Below, one piece after another: positions 45,194 to 54,155 of a DNA stretch of 64,000 nucleotides. The translations under genes were made by a program, and so were the position numbers. The stretch is from positions 62,001 through 126,000 of the forward strand of contig CANLUH010000006.1 of NCBI GenBank assembly GCA_947494205.1, written 5' to 3'. Numbering within the stretch: position 1 is the stretch's first letter; the number at the start of each line of letters is the position of its first letter. The stretch comes from an uncultured Flavobacteriaceae bacterium. GTDB taxonomy: Bacteria; Bacteroidota; Bacteroidia; Flavobacteriales; Flavobacteriaceae. A model generated the notes under the pieces. The model did no database searches. It saw only the letters and a list, made by a program, of their open reading frames with translations, and was not told the origin of the DNA.

Positions 45194-47953
45194 ATGCATT
45201 ACATTACTAAGTGTTTTCTAATCCTATTTATTCTTAACACCTATTTATTAAATGCTCAGGTTAGCTCTAACCTTTTAAAAACAATAGATAGTATAGAAAG
45301 TTTAGACACAGCCAAAGAAAGAATTATTAAATACGAAAGTTTTTTAAAACAATACGACACCACTAAACATAAAAAACACATAGAGATTTTATATGGCAAA
45401 GTAGCTGTAGACTATTCTCAAGTTAAAGAATACAATAAAACAATTATTTATATAAAAAAAGCTCTAGCAATAAGAGAATCTGCAAAAGTTAAAAATCTAG
45501 AACTGATAAATAAAGAACGTTATCGTCTTGCTTTAACATATAGCAAGCAAGATTCTTTAGAGTTAGAAGAAGATATTCTTAATCAAATAATTAAAAGTGA
45601 TGGAGATGGTTTATATACTTTTAAATCCTACACAAAACTCTCAAGAATAGAAAGTAATAAGGGTGATTTTCATAAAGCTTTGGAATATTTAAATTCTGCA
45701 TTAGCAAATACAAATTTGTGTAAAAAATTAGATTATGAAATTAAAATCAAACTATTGATAATCACTATTTACGCTAGAAAATATCAAAATATTTTTCATT
45801 ATAAGAGAAATGAATCTGACTTAAATATCGTTTTAAATCTTCAGAAAGACGTAGAAAAAAAAATTAAATCGTCCAATATAGACGAAATTAATATATATGC
45901 AATGTATAATAATTTAGCTATTATTTTTTATGAATTTAAAAAATATAATATAGCATTAAATCTTTATTCAAAATCCAAAGCTTATTACTCAAAAAATAAT
46001 TTTAAAGAAAGAGAATTAAAGACGTTAATGAATATTGGCAATATCTACTATAAACAAAAAAAAATAAAAAAAGCCGCTAATTGTTTTCATAAAGTTATAA
46101 AGGAGACAAATGATTTAAGGCAAAAAGCAGATGCTTACGATAATATGGGTTATTATTTAAATAGTAAAGTTGTTAAAGATAAAATACCATATTTTCAAAA
46201 AGCAATCAACACAAGTTTAAATATACCAATAACTATAAACGACGCTTTTAACTTACCTAAGTTAAAAACAATTGAAGATTCAGGTAATATTCAAGACATT
46301 TTAATTTACTTAATTGATTTAGCACAACATCAAGTAAAAGCATACAAGCAAGACAACCAGAAACTATACTTAAAAAAAGCACTGCAAACACTAAGTTTAG
46401 TTGACAAATTAGTATCATTAATTCGTTATGAAACCACAAGTGAACAATCTAAACTATTTTGGATTGAAAAAGGAGTTGATTCTTATATGTTGGCAGTAGA
46501 GGTGTCTTATCTATTAAATGATACTGAAAGCGCTTTTTACTTTATGGAGAAAAATAAAGCTTTATTACTCCAAGAAAAAATAAATACTTTACAAACAAGA
46601 TTATCATCTAATATTCCTGATGCTGTTTTAGAACAAGAGTATAACTTACACTACAAACGTTTAGAAGCTTACAAAAACTACCAAGAAGACATAAATAATA
46701 CTAAAGCCCAAGAAAATTTTGTTTTACAAGATAGAAACTATAACGTTTTTATGGACTCGTTACAACAACATTTCCCTAATTACACTAAAATAAAAAAACA
46801 GGTTGATATTGTAGACTTAAAAACTGCTACTGCAAATACTAATACGTGTTTTGTTGAATATATTTTGAATGATACAGATGGTTATGGTTTATTATATTGT
46901 GATAATGAAGTGTCCATGTTTAAAATTGAAGATGTCCCAACATTACAGAACCAATTAATTACTTTAAAATCATATTTTACAAATCCAGTTTTAGATACTA
47001 CCGAAAAGCAAGATTTACAACACACAGGGCAAGAAGTCTTCAATACCTTATTTCCTTTTCCCAATGCAGCAAATAAGTTATCTGGAAAACACCTTACCAT
47101 TATACCAGATTATACATTAGAAACGTTTCCTTTTGAAGCTTTATCTGTTTCCTCATCAACACCTTTAAAAGATAGTTATTTTCTTAATAACACAGAAATT
47201 TCATACTTACAATCCTTTTCCGCTTTTAAGCAAATACAACAAAAACAAAATGCTCCAGAGAAGAAATTGTTAGCTATTGCGCCACATACTTTTGCAGATC
47301 AATCTTTACCAGAATTAACAGGAACTAAAGCTATAATAGATTCACTTTCTAATTATACCTCTTCCACTTTATTGTATGAAACAGAAGCAACACATGCTAA
47401 CTTTTTAAAATACCGTAACAACTACGAAGTTATTCATTTAAGCACGCATGCAGGCACAGACAATTCTACAAAAGCACCTTGGATTGCTTTTAAAGATTAT
47501 AACATGACATTAAATGAGTTATACGGACTAGAAAATCAAGCCGAATTAGTGGTCTTAGATGCCTGCGAAACCAATACAGGAAAATTAGCTATTGGAGAAG
47601 GTACTATAAGTTTATCTAGAGGTTTCTTTTTTAACGGCGCACAAAGTGTTATGGCTTCCCTTTGGAATGTTAATGAAAAAGCAGGAAATACTGTTATAAG
47701 TGAATTTTATAAAGAGCTACAACGTGGTGCGACAAAATCTAAAGCACTACAGAATTCGAAAATTAAGTATTTAAAAAATCATGAATTCTCTGAAGCTTTA
47801 CCTTATTACTGGGCTGCATTTACTCTAACAGGAAGTACCAAAACAATCGAGTTAACGACTAAATTAAATTATACTTTAATATTAGGTATTGTAGGACTTA
47901 GTACTTTATTAATTGTGAGTTTCTTTTGGTTTAGAAAACGACGTATTACTTAA
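45194..47953 (+). CDS. TPR-CHAT caspase-like protease, membrane-anchored (locus B)
   Basis: The start was moved to 45194 (MHYITKCFLILFIL, signal peptide ending LLNAQ), as the earlier frame lies in the terminator hairpin. The protein has about 919 residues: a TPR array (about 30-360), a helical linker, and a CHAT domain with His752 (HLSTHAG) and Cys791 (VLDACETN), then GEGTISLSRGFFF and ASLWNVNE. A transmembrane segment near the C-terminus is followed by the basic end FRKRRIT, so the protease should face the periplasm. Overall architecture, length and dyad spacing (39 residues, versus 38) match locus A. It is followed by a VCBS-type lipoprotein gene with its own copy of the promoter. Confidence 0.9.
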   Translation: MHYITKCFLILFILNTYLLNAQVSSNLLKTIDSIESLDTAKERIIKYESFLKQYDTTKHKKHIEILYGKVAVDYSQVKEYNKTIIYIKKALAIRESAKVKNLELINKERYRLALTYSKQDSLELEEDILNQIIKSDGDGLYTFKSYTKLSRIESNKGDFHKALEYLNSALANTNLCKKLDYEIKIKLLIITIYARKYQNIFHYKRNESDLNIVLNLQKDVEKKIKSSNIDEINIYAMYNNLAIIFYEFKKYNIALNLYSKSKAYYSKNNFKERELKTLMNIGNIYYKQKKIKKAANCFHKVIKETNDLRQKADAYDNMGYYLNSKVVKDKIPYFQKAINTSLNIPITINDAFNLPKLKTIEDSGNIQDILIYLIDLAQHQVKAYKQDNQKLYLKKALQTLSLVDKLVSLIRYETTSEQSKLFWIEKGVDSYMLAVEVSYLLNDTESAFYFMEKNKALLLQEKINTLQTRLSSNIPDAVLEQEYNLHYKRLEAYKNYQEDINNTKAQENFVLQDRNYNVFMDSLQQHFPNYTKIKKQVDIVDLKTATANTNTCFVEYILNDTDGYGLLYCDNEVSMFKIEDVPTLQNQLITLKSYFTNPVLDTTEKQDLQHTGQEVFNTLFPFPNAANKLSGKHLTIIPDYTLETFPFEALSVSSSTPLKDSYFLNNTEISYLQSFSAFKQIQQKQNAPEKKLLAIAPHTFADQSLPELTGTKAIIDSLSNYTSSTLLYETEATHANFLKYRNNYEVIHLSTHAGTDNSTKAPWIAFKDYNMTLNELYGLENQAELVVLDACETNTGKLAIGEGTISLSRGFFFNGAQSVMASLWNVNEKAGNTVISEFYKELQRGATKSKALQNSKIKYLKNHEFSEALPYYWAAFTLTGSTKTIELTTKLNYTLILGIVGLSTLLIVSFFWFRKRRIT

Positions 47954-48068
47954 TCTTCTCATAAAATTTAGTGAGCCTTTTATACACTGTTATTAATTGT
48001 AATAGTAACTAGTCTGTGGTTTAAACTTAACTAACAATAAAAAATCACCACTTCTTTTAATATTTTTT

Positions 48069-48097
48069 GGGTAATGTTTTTTACATGTCTTACCATA
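48069..48097 (+). promoter_or_regulatory. Candidate ECF promoter upstream of the VCBS lipoprotein
   Basis: GGGTAATG plus six T (48069-48082) and TACCATA (48091-48097) are spaced exactly as at 43690 (22 bp start to start). It is 78 bp before the ATG at 48175. This places the lipoprotein in the same candidate regulon as S8 of locus B. Confidence 0.65.
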
Positions 48098-48174
48098 TAA
48101 ATAAATCGATCAAATGGAGGTATCTGAAAAGCCATAAAAAGAGTAAGACATTAATTATAAAAAACAATACAATT

Positions 48175-49332
48175 ATGAAAAATAAATTTAGTGTATATGT
48201 ATTAGGTGTAACATTTTCTATTTTAGGATTACAATCGTGTTCCACAGAAGAAGATTTTGAATTAGAAACGCAACAAAACACAGAACAATCTGACATAGCA
48301 AACAAAAACCTAAAAGATCACTGTACAAGCGAAATAAAAACTTTAGTTATCGATTACTTAGGCCAAGCTGGTAGTAATTTTAGTTTTAAAGATTATTTTG
48401 TAAAAGACTGGACTGGAGATGGCATTGCAGATGTTATGGCATTAAAAAACGATGGAAGAATGTTTTTCTACAAAGGTGTAGTATCTAATGATGGGATAAT
48501 AAGTTCTAACGCTCCTAACACAACTACAGATCCTGGTAGAAATGACTGGAAATATACTTTAGCAGCTGGCATTCAAGTAGGACATGGATGGGACAATTTT
48601 AAAGAATTCTATCCTGCCGATTGGACTGGAAACGGCATAACAGATATGATGGCTATGCGAAATAACAATAGAATGTATTTATATAAATGGACGGGATCTA
48701 GCTTTATAACAGGAGTAGATGTCGGTCTTCCATCTACTGGATCTGCAGGCTGGTCTGAAAATAGAAAACGTATGGTTATTTATTTTAATAATGATAATAA
48801 AGCCGATTTAATTGAGATTACAGATTTACCTAGTGGAAGTGACGGTATTATGAGTAGATTAATTTGGAATGGAAGTTCTTTTAGTTCTTACGGAGCTCAT
48901 TTTGGATACAAAACGACTTATGACTATTATCCGTTTGACTATAATGATGATGGAAATACAGATTTAATTACTAGGAAGCCCGATGGTACTTTAAAATACA
49001 GAGAAAACCTAGGAGACTTTCTATCTAGTGAAAAACATGTTGGTCATGGTTGGAATGGTTTTCAGGACTTATACCCTGGTAGAAATTGGTCTATCTGTTC
49101 TACTATTACAAGTTTAACAGGAAGAAAAGCTAATGGAGATCTTTATTCTTACAGATGGAACCCAGTAAGCGACTCTTTTTATCCTGGAAAAAAAGTAGGT
49201 TCAGGATGGAATAATTTTACTCATATATTTATTGGTGATCTAACTCCAGACATATATTATAGAGAAGATATTTTAGGATTAAGATACGATGGAAAAATGC
49301 TTGCTTATGGTACAGTACTTGAAATGGAATAA
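48175..49332 (+). CDS. VCBS/FG-GAP-like repeat lipoprotein
   Basis: The start was set to 48175 (MKNKFSVYVLG, signal ending LQSC), because the longer frame from 48067 would start with TTG inside the promoter. The mature part has FG-GAP/VCBS-type blades, each with a calcium-loop motif: DWTGDGIADVMALKNDGR, DWTGNGITDMMAM and DYNDDGNTDLI. It is probably a beta-propeller binding protein on the surface; STEED after the Cys fits an export signal. It shares the locus B promoter. The ligand is unknown. Confidence 0.82.
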   Translation: MKNKFSVYVLGVTFSILGLQSCSTEEDFELETQQNTEQSDIANKNLKDHCTSEIKTLVIDYLGQAGSNFSFKDYFVKDWTGDGIADVMALKNDGRMFFYKGVVSNDGIISSNAPNTTTDPGRNDWKYTLAAGIQVGHGWDNFKEFYPADWTGNGITDMMAMRNNNRMYLYKWTGSSFITGVDVGLPSTGSAGWSENRKRMVIYFNNDNKADLIEITDLPSGSDGIMSRLIWNGSSFSSYGAHFGYKTTYDYYPFDYNDDGNTDLITRKPDGTLKYRENLGDFLSSEKHVGHGWNGFQDLYPGRNWSICSTITSLTGRKANGDLYSYRWNPVSDSFYPGKKVGSGWNNFTHIFIGDLTPDIYYREDILGLRYDGKMLAYGTVLEME

Positions 49333-49425
49333 AACTTTAAAACAGTAATTAAGCTTATAAGAAAGGAACATTAACTATAGATTTACTGTTTTATTTATCA
49401 ATTAGGACTAATTAACTTTCTTACT

Positions 49426-49458
49426 AAGGGGTGTTTTTAAAAGAACACCCTTTTTTTT
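49426..49458 (+). terminator. Terminator of the VCBS lipoprotein gene
   Basis: GGGTGTT and AACACCC form a stem followed by eight T. The 314-bp stretch 49333-49646 between the two coding genes holds this and no other feature I can see. Confidence 0.85.
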
Positions 49459-49646
49459 GTATTTAACCGAAACTAAGTAAGAAACATAATTTCACTTATC
49501 CCGCCCTTTAACTACCGTAAATCCTAGTGTTTTAATAGGTTTTTTATTTTATGTTTTTTCTACAAAAAAAGAAATTACAAGGTATTTCTCCTTGTAGACT
49601 CCATATTGAAAGCTTATTTTTGAATACTAAAATCGCTAAAACCTCT

Positions 49647-50447
49647 ATGGAATTATTTGGATATGCTTGTGCTTTAATTATAGGAGTATCCTTAGGTTTA
49701 ATTGGTGGAGGAGGTTCTATTTTAGCTGTTCCCGTATTAGCTTATTTATTTTCTGTTAACGAAAAAATAGCAACTGCATATTCTCTTTTTATAGTAGGAA
49801 CGAGTGCTTTAGTTGGTGGTTTAAAACAACATCTTAAAGGTTACGTAGATTGGCGCACCGCTATTATTTTTGGAATACCTGCTATTGTGGGTGTTACCTT
49901 GGTACGCTATTACGTTGTACCTGCACTTCCCGAAGTTCTTTTTAATATTGGCGATTTTGAATTTACCAGACGTATGGGAATGTTTGGATTATTTGCAGCA
50001 CTTATGATTCCTGCTGCATTGTCTATGCTAAAAGAAAAAAAGGAACGAGAACTTAGTGGCGAAGTTAAATGTAATTACCCTTTAATTATTGCTGAAGGCT
50101 TAATTGTTGGTGGTATCACTGGTTTAATAGGTGCTGGAGGAGGTTTTTTAATTATACCTGCATTAGTTATTTTAGCACATGTAGAAATGAAAACCGCTAT
50201 AGGTACATCGTTAATAATTATTGCCTTTAAATCTTTATTAGGATTCTTTTTAGGTGATGCTATAAAAATGGAAATAGACTGGCAATTTTTAGCCACATTT
50301 ACTGCACTGTCATTAATAGGAATATTTATTGGAAGTTATTTAGGAAACTTTGTAGATGGCAAGAAACTAAAAAAAGGATTCGGGTATTTTATTTTTGTAA
50401 TGGCAGCCTTTATATTTTACATGGAATTCATTTGTGCTGTTTCTTAA
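49647..50447 (+). CDS. TauE/SafE family sulfite/anion permease
   Basis: The start was chosen at 49647 (MELFGYACALIIGV), since the frame from 49551 adds 32 non-hydrophobic residues. The 266-residue protein has about eight transmembrane helices in two halves, each with the TauE/SafE glycine motif (GLIGGGGSILAVP and GLIGAGGGFLIIP). It probably exports sulfite, organosulfonates or related anions; the exact substrate is not shown. It stands alone. Confidence 0.9.
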   Translation: MELFGYACALIIGVSLGLIGGGGSILAVPVLAYLFSVNEKIATAYSLFIVGTSALVGGLKQHLKGYVDWRTAIIFGIPAIVGVTLVRYYVVPALPEVLFNIGDFEFTRRMGMFGLFAALMIPAALSMLKEKKERELSGEVKCNYPLIIAEGLIVGGITGLIGAGGGFLIIPALVILAHVEMKTAIGTSLIIIAFKSLLGFFLGDAIKMEIDWQFLATFTALSLIGIFIGSYLGNFVDGKKLKKGFGYFIFVMAAFIFYMEFICAVS

Positions 50448-50469
50448 GCTATTTCTTCCTGTAATAATT

Positions 50470-51069
50470 TTATATTTTTATTAGCATAAGTGTTGTCATA
50501 CAACGCAAATCTTGTACGTTTAAAGTTTTTATTGGCTCAATACACTCTAATCGATAACGACGCTTTATAGTTTCTAAAATTGGCTTCGTTAATAAAAAAC
50601 GTTCGCTTTCATCTGGTAAATTGTAAACACCATTAGCTATTTCTTCTATTGTATCTTCAATACCAAAGTTAGAGGTCATTCTAATAAATAATGTTCCACT
50701 CGGTTTTAAAACTCTAACAAGTTCAGAAAACATTTCAAAAAAATGAGCTTCACTTTCGGCAAAATGTAACGCCGCATTACAAATAATATGATGAAAGGAT
50801 TCAGGCTCATAAATTAAAGATTCTAATTTACCTATAGTAAAATTAGCTTCTAATCTACTGTAGCATATTTTTACATAGTCTATGTACTCTCTATTAGCAT
50901 CTACTCCAAATAAAGTATAGTTATTATTATAAAACCACTTTAAATTCCTTCCTGTCCCACAGCCAGCATCTAGAATTAATTCTTCTTTTAAATAACGCCC
51001 TTTTAGAATTTGATCTAATAAGTAGATATCAATATGTTCTATTTGCGCTCTTAATGTATTTAATGGCAT
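50470..51069 (-). CDS. Class I SAM-dependent methyltransferase
   Basis: The protein has 199 residues. Motif I LDAGCGTGRNL (SAM glycine loop), the acidic GVDANREY end of strand 2, HHIICNAALHF (motif II) and LVRVLKPSGTLFIRM (motif III) show a class I methyltransferase. The substrate cannot be told; there is no methyltransferase partner gene nearby. Confidence 0.88.
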   Translation of the reverse strand: MPLNTLRAQIEHIDIYLLDQILKGRYLKEELILDAGCGTGRNLKWFYNNNYTLFGVDANREYIDYVKICYSRLEANFTIGKLESLIYEPESFHHIICNAALHFAESEAHFFEMFSELVRVLKPSGTLFIRMTSNFGIEDTIEEIANGVYNLPDESERFLLTKPILETIKRRYRLECIEPIKTLNVQDLRCMTTLMLIKI

Positions 51070-51241
51070 GTTAAACTAATAGTTTTTGTATGTTTAATAT
51101 TACTGGCAAATTACAAAAACTACTTTTTTAAATACTGAAAAGGTATATTTCTTAACTTATTATTTTGTAAAATAATTATTGTTACAAAATAATATATTAA
51201 AGGGAGCAGAAATATACCTTAATCAACAAGATAACTTATGT

Positions 51242-51973
51242 TTAATATAGTGCAATAACTTTAAAACTATCTAAGCTGCTAGAACCAAAATTAACTCGAA
51301 AAGCATCTGAGGTTGCTCCTCCAGAGATATTAGCAGCTACTAAACCATTAATTGACAACGTATAATCACCAGGGGTTAATAATGTGTAATGACTTCCACT
51401 AGCATAAAAAGTACCTCCTATAGAAGATCCTGTACCAGAAGTAGTGTTAGTATAGGAATTACAATAAACAGCGCCAGTTTCTATGACTGTACCTGTACCG
51501 TCATCAGTAATTTGTAATCTCGTTCGTATTAACTTTGCTTTTCCATCATTAAGGGGTCCATTAAGTTGATTAGTTATAGAATAAGAAAAATTGTATGTTA
51601 TAAGTACTAAAACATTTTGATTTACAGTAAAACTCCCTGTTGTTGCCAACTGTTGCGAACTAGGAGTACCTATAGCACCTGTATCTATAGTTATTGTAGT
51701 TGCTATAGCATTACTGGCATTGTAAAGATATTCTGCTCCTGCAGGAGAATTAGGGATTATTAAATCTCCATCTGCATTTGCATAAACTGGAGCATTCCTA
51801 ATACCATTATTATTTGCATTGTTAGTGCTATTTAATCCATCTATACGAATTCCAGAAGTTGTACCTGCAACGTGTAAATCATTTAAGGGATTCGTTGTTC
51901 CTATTCCTACTTGAGAATGCATAAACATCCCAATAAAAAACAAAAATAATAGTACAGTTTTTTTAAGTAACAT
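51242..51973 (-). CDS. Secreted protein with the flavobacterial VGIGTTNP start
   Basis: The start was set to 51973 (MLLKKTVLLFLF), because the longer frame adds a non-hydrophobic extension. After the signal (ending HSQ) comes VGIGTTNPLNDLHVAG, a motif found at the mature start of many flavobacterial secreted fibre-like proteins. A Ser/Thr/Gly-rich beta region follows, and there is no sorting domain at the C-terminus. The function is unknown; perhaps a filament or adhesin subunit. Confidence 0.7.
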   Translation of the reverse strand: MLLKKTVLLFLFFIGMFMHSQVGIGTTNPLNDLHVAGTTSGIRIDGLNSTNNANNNGIRNAPVYANADGDLIIPNSPAGAEYLYNASNAIATTITIDTGAIGTPSSQQLATTGSFTVNQNVLVLITYNFSYSITNQLNGPLNDGKAKLIRTRLQITDDGTGTVIETGAVYCNSYTNTTSGTGSSIGGTFYASGSHYTLLTPGDYTLSINGLVAANISGGATSDAFRVNFGSSSLDSFKVIALY

Positions 51974-52170
51974 AAGTATTGTTTTGGAGTGAGGGTATTG
52001 AACCACAAAACTAATAGAAATCTTTATTTAATAGGCTTAATCCATCTTGACAAGAACTGTAATCAAGACAAAAAAAACTTGACAATTTCTATACTTTATA
52101 GAAAATTACTCGCAAGAAAGGAACCTGTTGCATTTTAAACCAAAACCAATAATAAAGCAATGGTATCATT

Positions 52171-53979
52171 TTAAATCGTTTTTATAAAATCGCTTAATTT
52201 TTCGTTTTTAGGCACTTCCATTTTCTTTCTTATTCTAGAACGATATGTATCTACACTATTAATAGATAAGTTCATTTGTGAAGCGATTTGTTTAGAAGAT
52301 AAGTCTAATCGTAACATCTGAATAATTTTTATTTCTTGAGCCGATAAACTAGAATATTCTTTATTTACTTTTTCCAAAAAACTCACATTACTATTATGTA
52401 TTTTGGTGTATAATTCTATTTGTTCTTTATTAGATTTTATATCTCCATTAATGGAATTAACAATAGTCTTTAAAGTTAATTTCTGTTTAGATTCTCCAGA
52501 ATTTAAATCTTGAATCTTTGTTTTAATATTATCTAAAAGTTGATTTTTTTCTTTTATATGCAATGAAAAGTCAAGAATTTGTTTATTTCTATATTCAACT
52601 TGTTCCTTAAGTCTATCGTTTTCAGATACTTTATTTTTTTGTTCTAATAATAATACATTTTTTTGTTTTTTAAATACAACTATAATTAAGCTAATTACCG
52701 CAAGAAGTCCTATAAATAAAGAAATATAATATAGCTTCTGTTTATTTTGAAGTTCTTTTAAATAGGCAATTTTTGTTTCTTTTTTTTCTAGTTCATATTG
52801 AGACTTCTCTACATTAAACATTGTTTTTAAAAACTCTGTTTTTTTGTTTTTTTCAATCGTAGTAAGGCTGTCCTTAATCTTCACATATTCATCAAGGCTA
52901 TTCAAAGATTTTATATAATTACTCTGTTTTTTATATAATCTAGATAATTCCATGTACACTCTAGAACTATAATCTAGTCTATCATATTTTTTACTATCAA
53001 TTAATGCCTCTTCTAAAATTTTAATTGCTGTTTTTGTTTGTCCTAAACTATCTTTTATAATGGCTTTTTTATAATTTGAAGCTAAAATTAAAGGAATGCT
53101 TTCTTCTTTATAAGCTATTTCTGATGCGTTTGAATTATAAAACAAGGCTTCTTGATATTTTTTTTCCTGAAAAGAAATATCTGCCTTAAAATTATTCAAT
53201 ACAAAAACTGATAATGGATTTTTTATGGAGTCTTCTGGAATTTTAGTTAAAATAAAATATGCTTTTTCTACATTTTTGGACTCGACATAAACTCTTAAAA
53301 GGTTTAATCTAGTAATGATTAAAATATCGTTATTTACAATATTAACCGCTAAAGTCTCTGCTTCTTCAAGTATTTTAATAGCGTTCTCATAATCGCCCTG
53401 AAAACTATACACCTGAGCCATTGTCATATAAACCTGAGTTATAGGTTCTTTAGTATAAGACTTTACCGCTAATGCTAATTTTAACGCAGAATTTAAACAT
53501 TCTTGTGCTTCTCCATAACGCCCTCTTAAAGAATATAAATTAGCTAAATTTGTAAAATTGTATATTTTATTTTCATGAATACTATCTGTCTTTTCAAAAG
53601 TATATTGAGATAGTTTATAGTATTCTAAAGCTTTTCTTTCGTTTCCACTTTCTTCATAGTTACTACCTATTTCATTATAAATATACCCTAAGTTTAAATA
53701 ACTTTTTTCTTTCTTAAAAACAGGTGAGGCTTTCAAAAACAAATGTGTAGACTCATCAAACAAAGAATCTCTATATTTTTCTTTAGCTTCTGTAATTAGT
53801 TGTTTGGCCTTTGTAGAATTTATATTAAGTTCTGATACATATTTAATATTCAATGTTTTAGTTTTTAAACTATCTTGATTTACATTAAACAATGTATTAA
53901 TATCAAAACCTTTAACAGTCGTGGTAATTAAACAGAATATTATAACAGTAAAAAATCTATAGGAGTGTAAAACAATCAT
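52171..53979 (-). CDS. Membrane-tethered TPR-LuxR transcription regulator
   Basis: The protein has 602 residues. A signal peptide (1-24), a periplasmic TPR array (about 45-380), one transmembrane helix (about 414-434), a cytoplasmic coiled coil and a C-terminal LuxR HTH (LSAQEIKIIQMLRLDLSSKQ, then TYRSRIRKKM) are visible in order. There is no kinase or receiver domain, so it may pass an envelope signal directly to DNA, or through an unseen partner. Such TPR-LuxR proteins are common in Bacteroidota. The target is unknown. Confidence 0.85.
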   Translation of the reverse strand: MIVLHSYRFFTVIIFCLITTTVKGFDINTLFNVNQDSLKTKTLNIKYVSELNINSTKAKQLITEAKEKYRDSLFDESTHLFLKASPVFKKEKSYLNLGYIYNEIGSNYEESGNERKALEYYKLSQYTFEKTDSIHENKIYNFTNLANLYSLRGRYGEAQECLNSALKLALAVKSYTKEPITQVYMTMAQVYSFQGDYENAIKILEEAETLAVNIVNNDILIITRLNLLRVYVESKNVEKAYFILTKIPEDSIKNPLSVFVLNNFKADISFQEKKYQEALFYNSNASEIAYKEESIPLILASNYKKAIIKDSLGQTKTAIKILEEALIDSKKYDRLDYSSRVYMELSRLYKKQSNYIKSLNSLDEYVKIKDSLTTIEKNKKTEFLKTMFNVEKSQYELEKKETKIAYLKELQNKQKLYYISLFIGLLAVISLIIVVFKKQKNVLLLEQKNKVSENDRLKEQVEYRNKQILDFSLHIKEKNQLLDNIKTKIQDLNSGESKQKLTLKTIVNSINGDIKSNKEQIELYTKIHNSNVSFLEKVNKEYSSLSAQEIKIIQMLRLDLSSKQIASQMNLSINSVDTYRSRIRKKMEVPKNEKLSDFIKTI

Positions 53980-54120
53980 TACTATTGTATTTAAAAAGTG
54001 TTAACAAATAAACAAATATTTATTAACAGTAAAAAATAACGGTATTAATCATACTACAGATTAAATAAAAACTGCACTCATTTCTTTGTTATTTTATTAT
54101 CATTTTTAACCGTTATGAGT

Positions 54121-54128
54121 TAACTTTG
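54121..54128 (+). promoter_or_regulatory. Bacteroidota -7 box of cydAB
   Basis: TAACTTTG matches TAnnTTTG, 28 bp before the cydA start at 54156. Confidence 0.5.
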
Positions 54129-54155
54129 TAAGTGTTTAATTTAAACATTTTAAAT

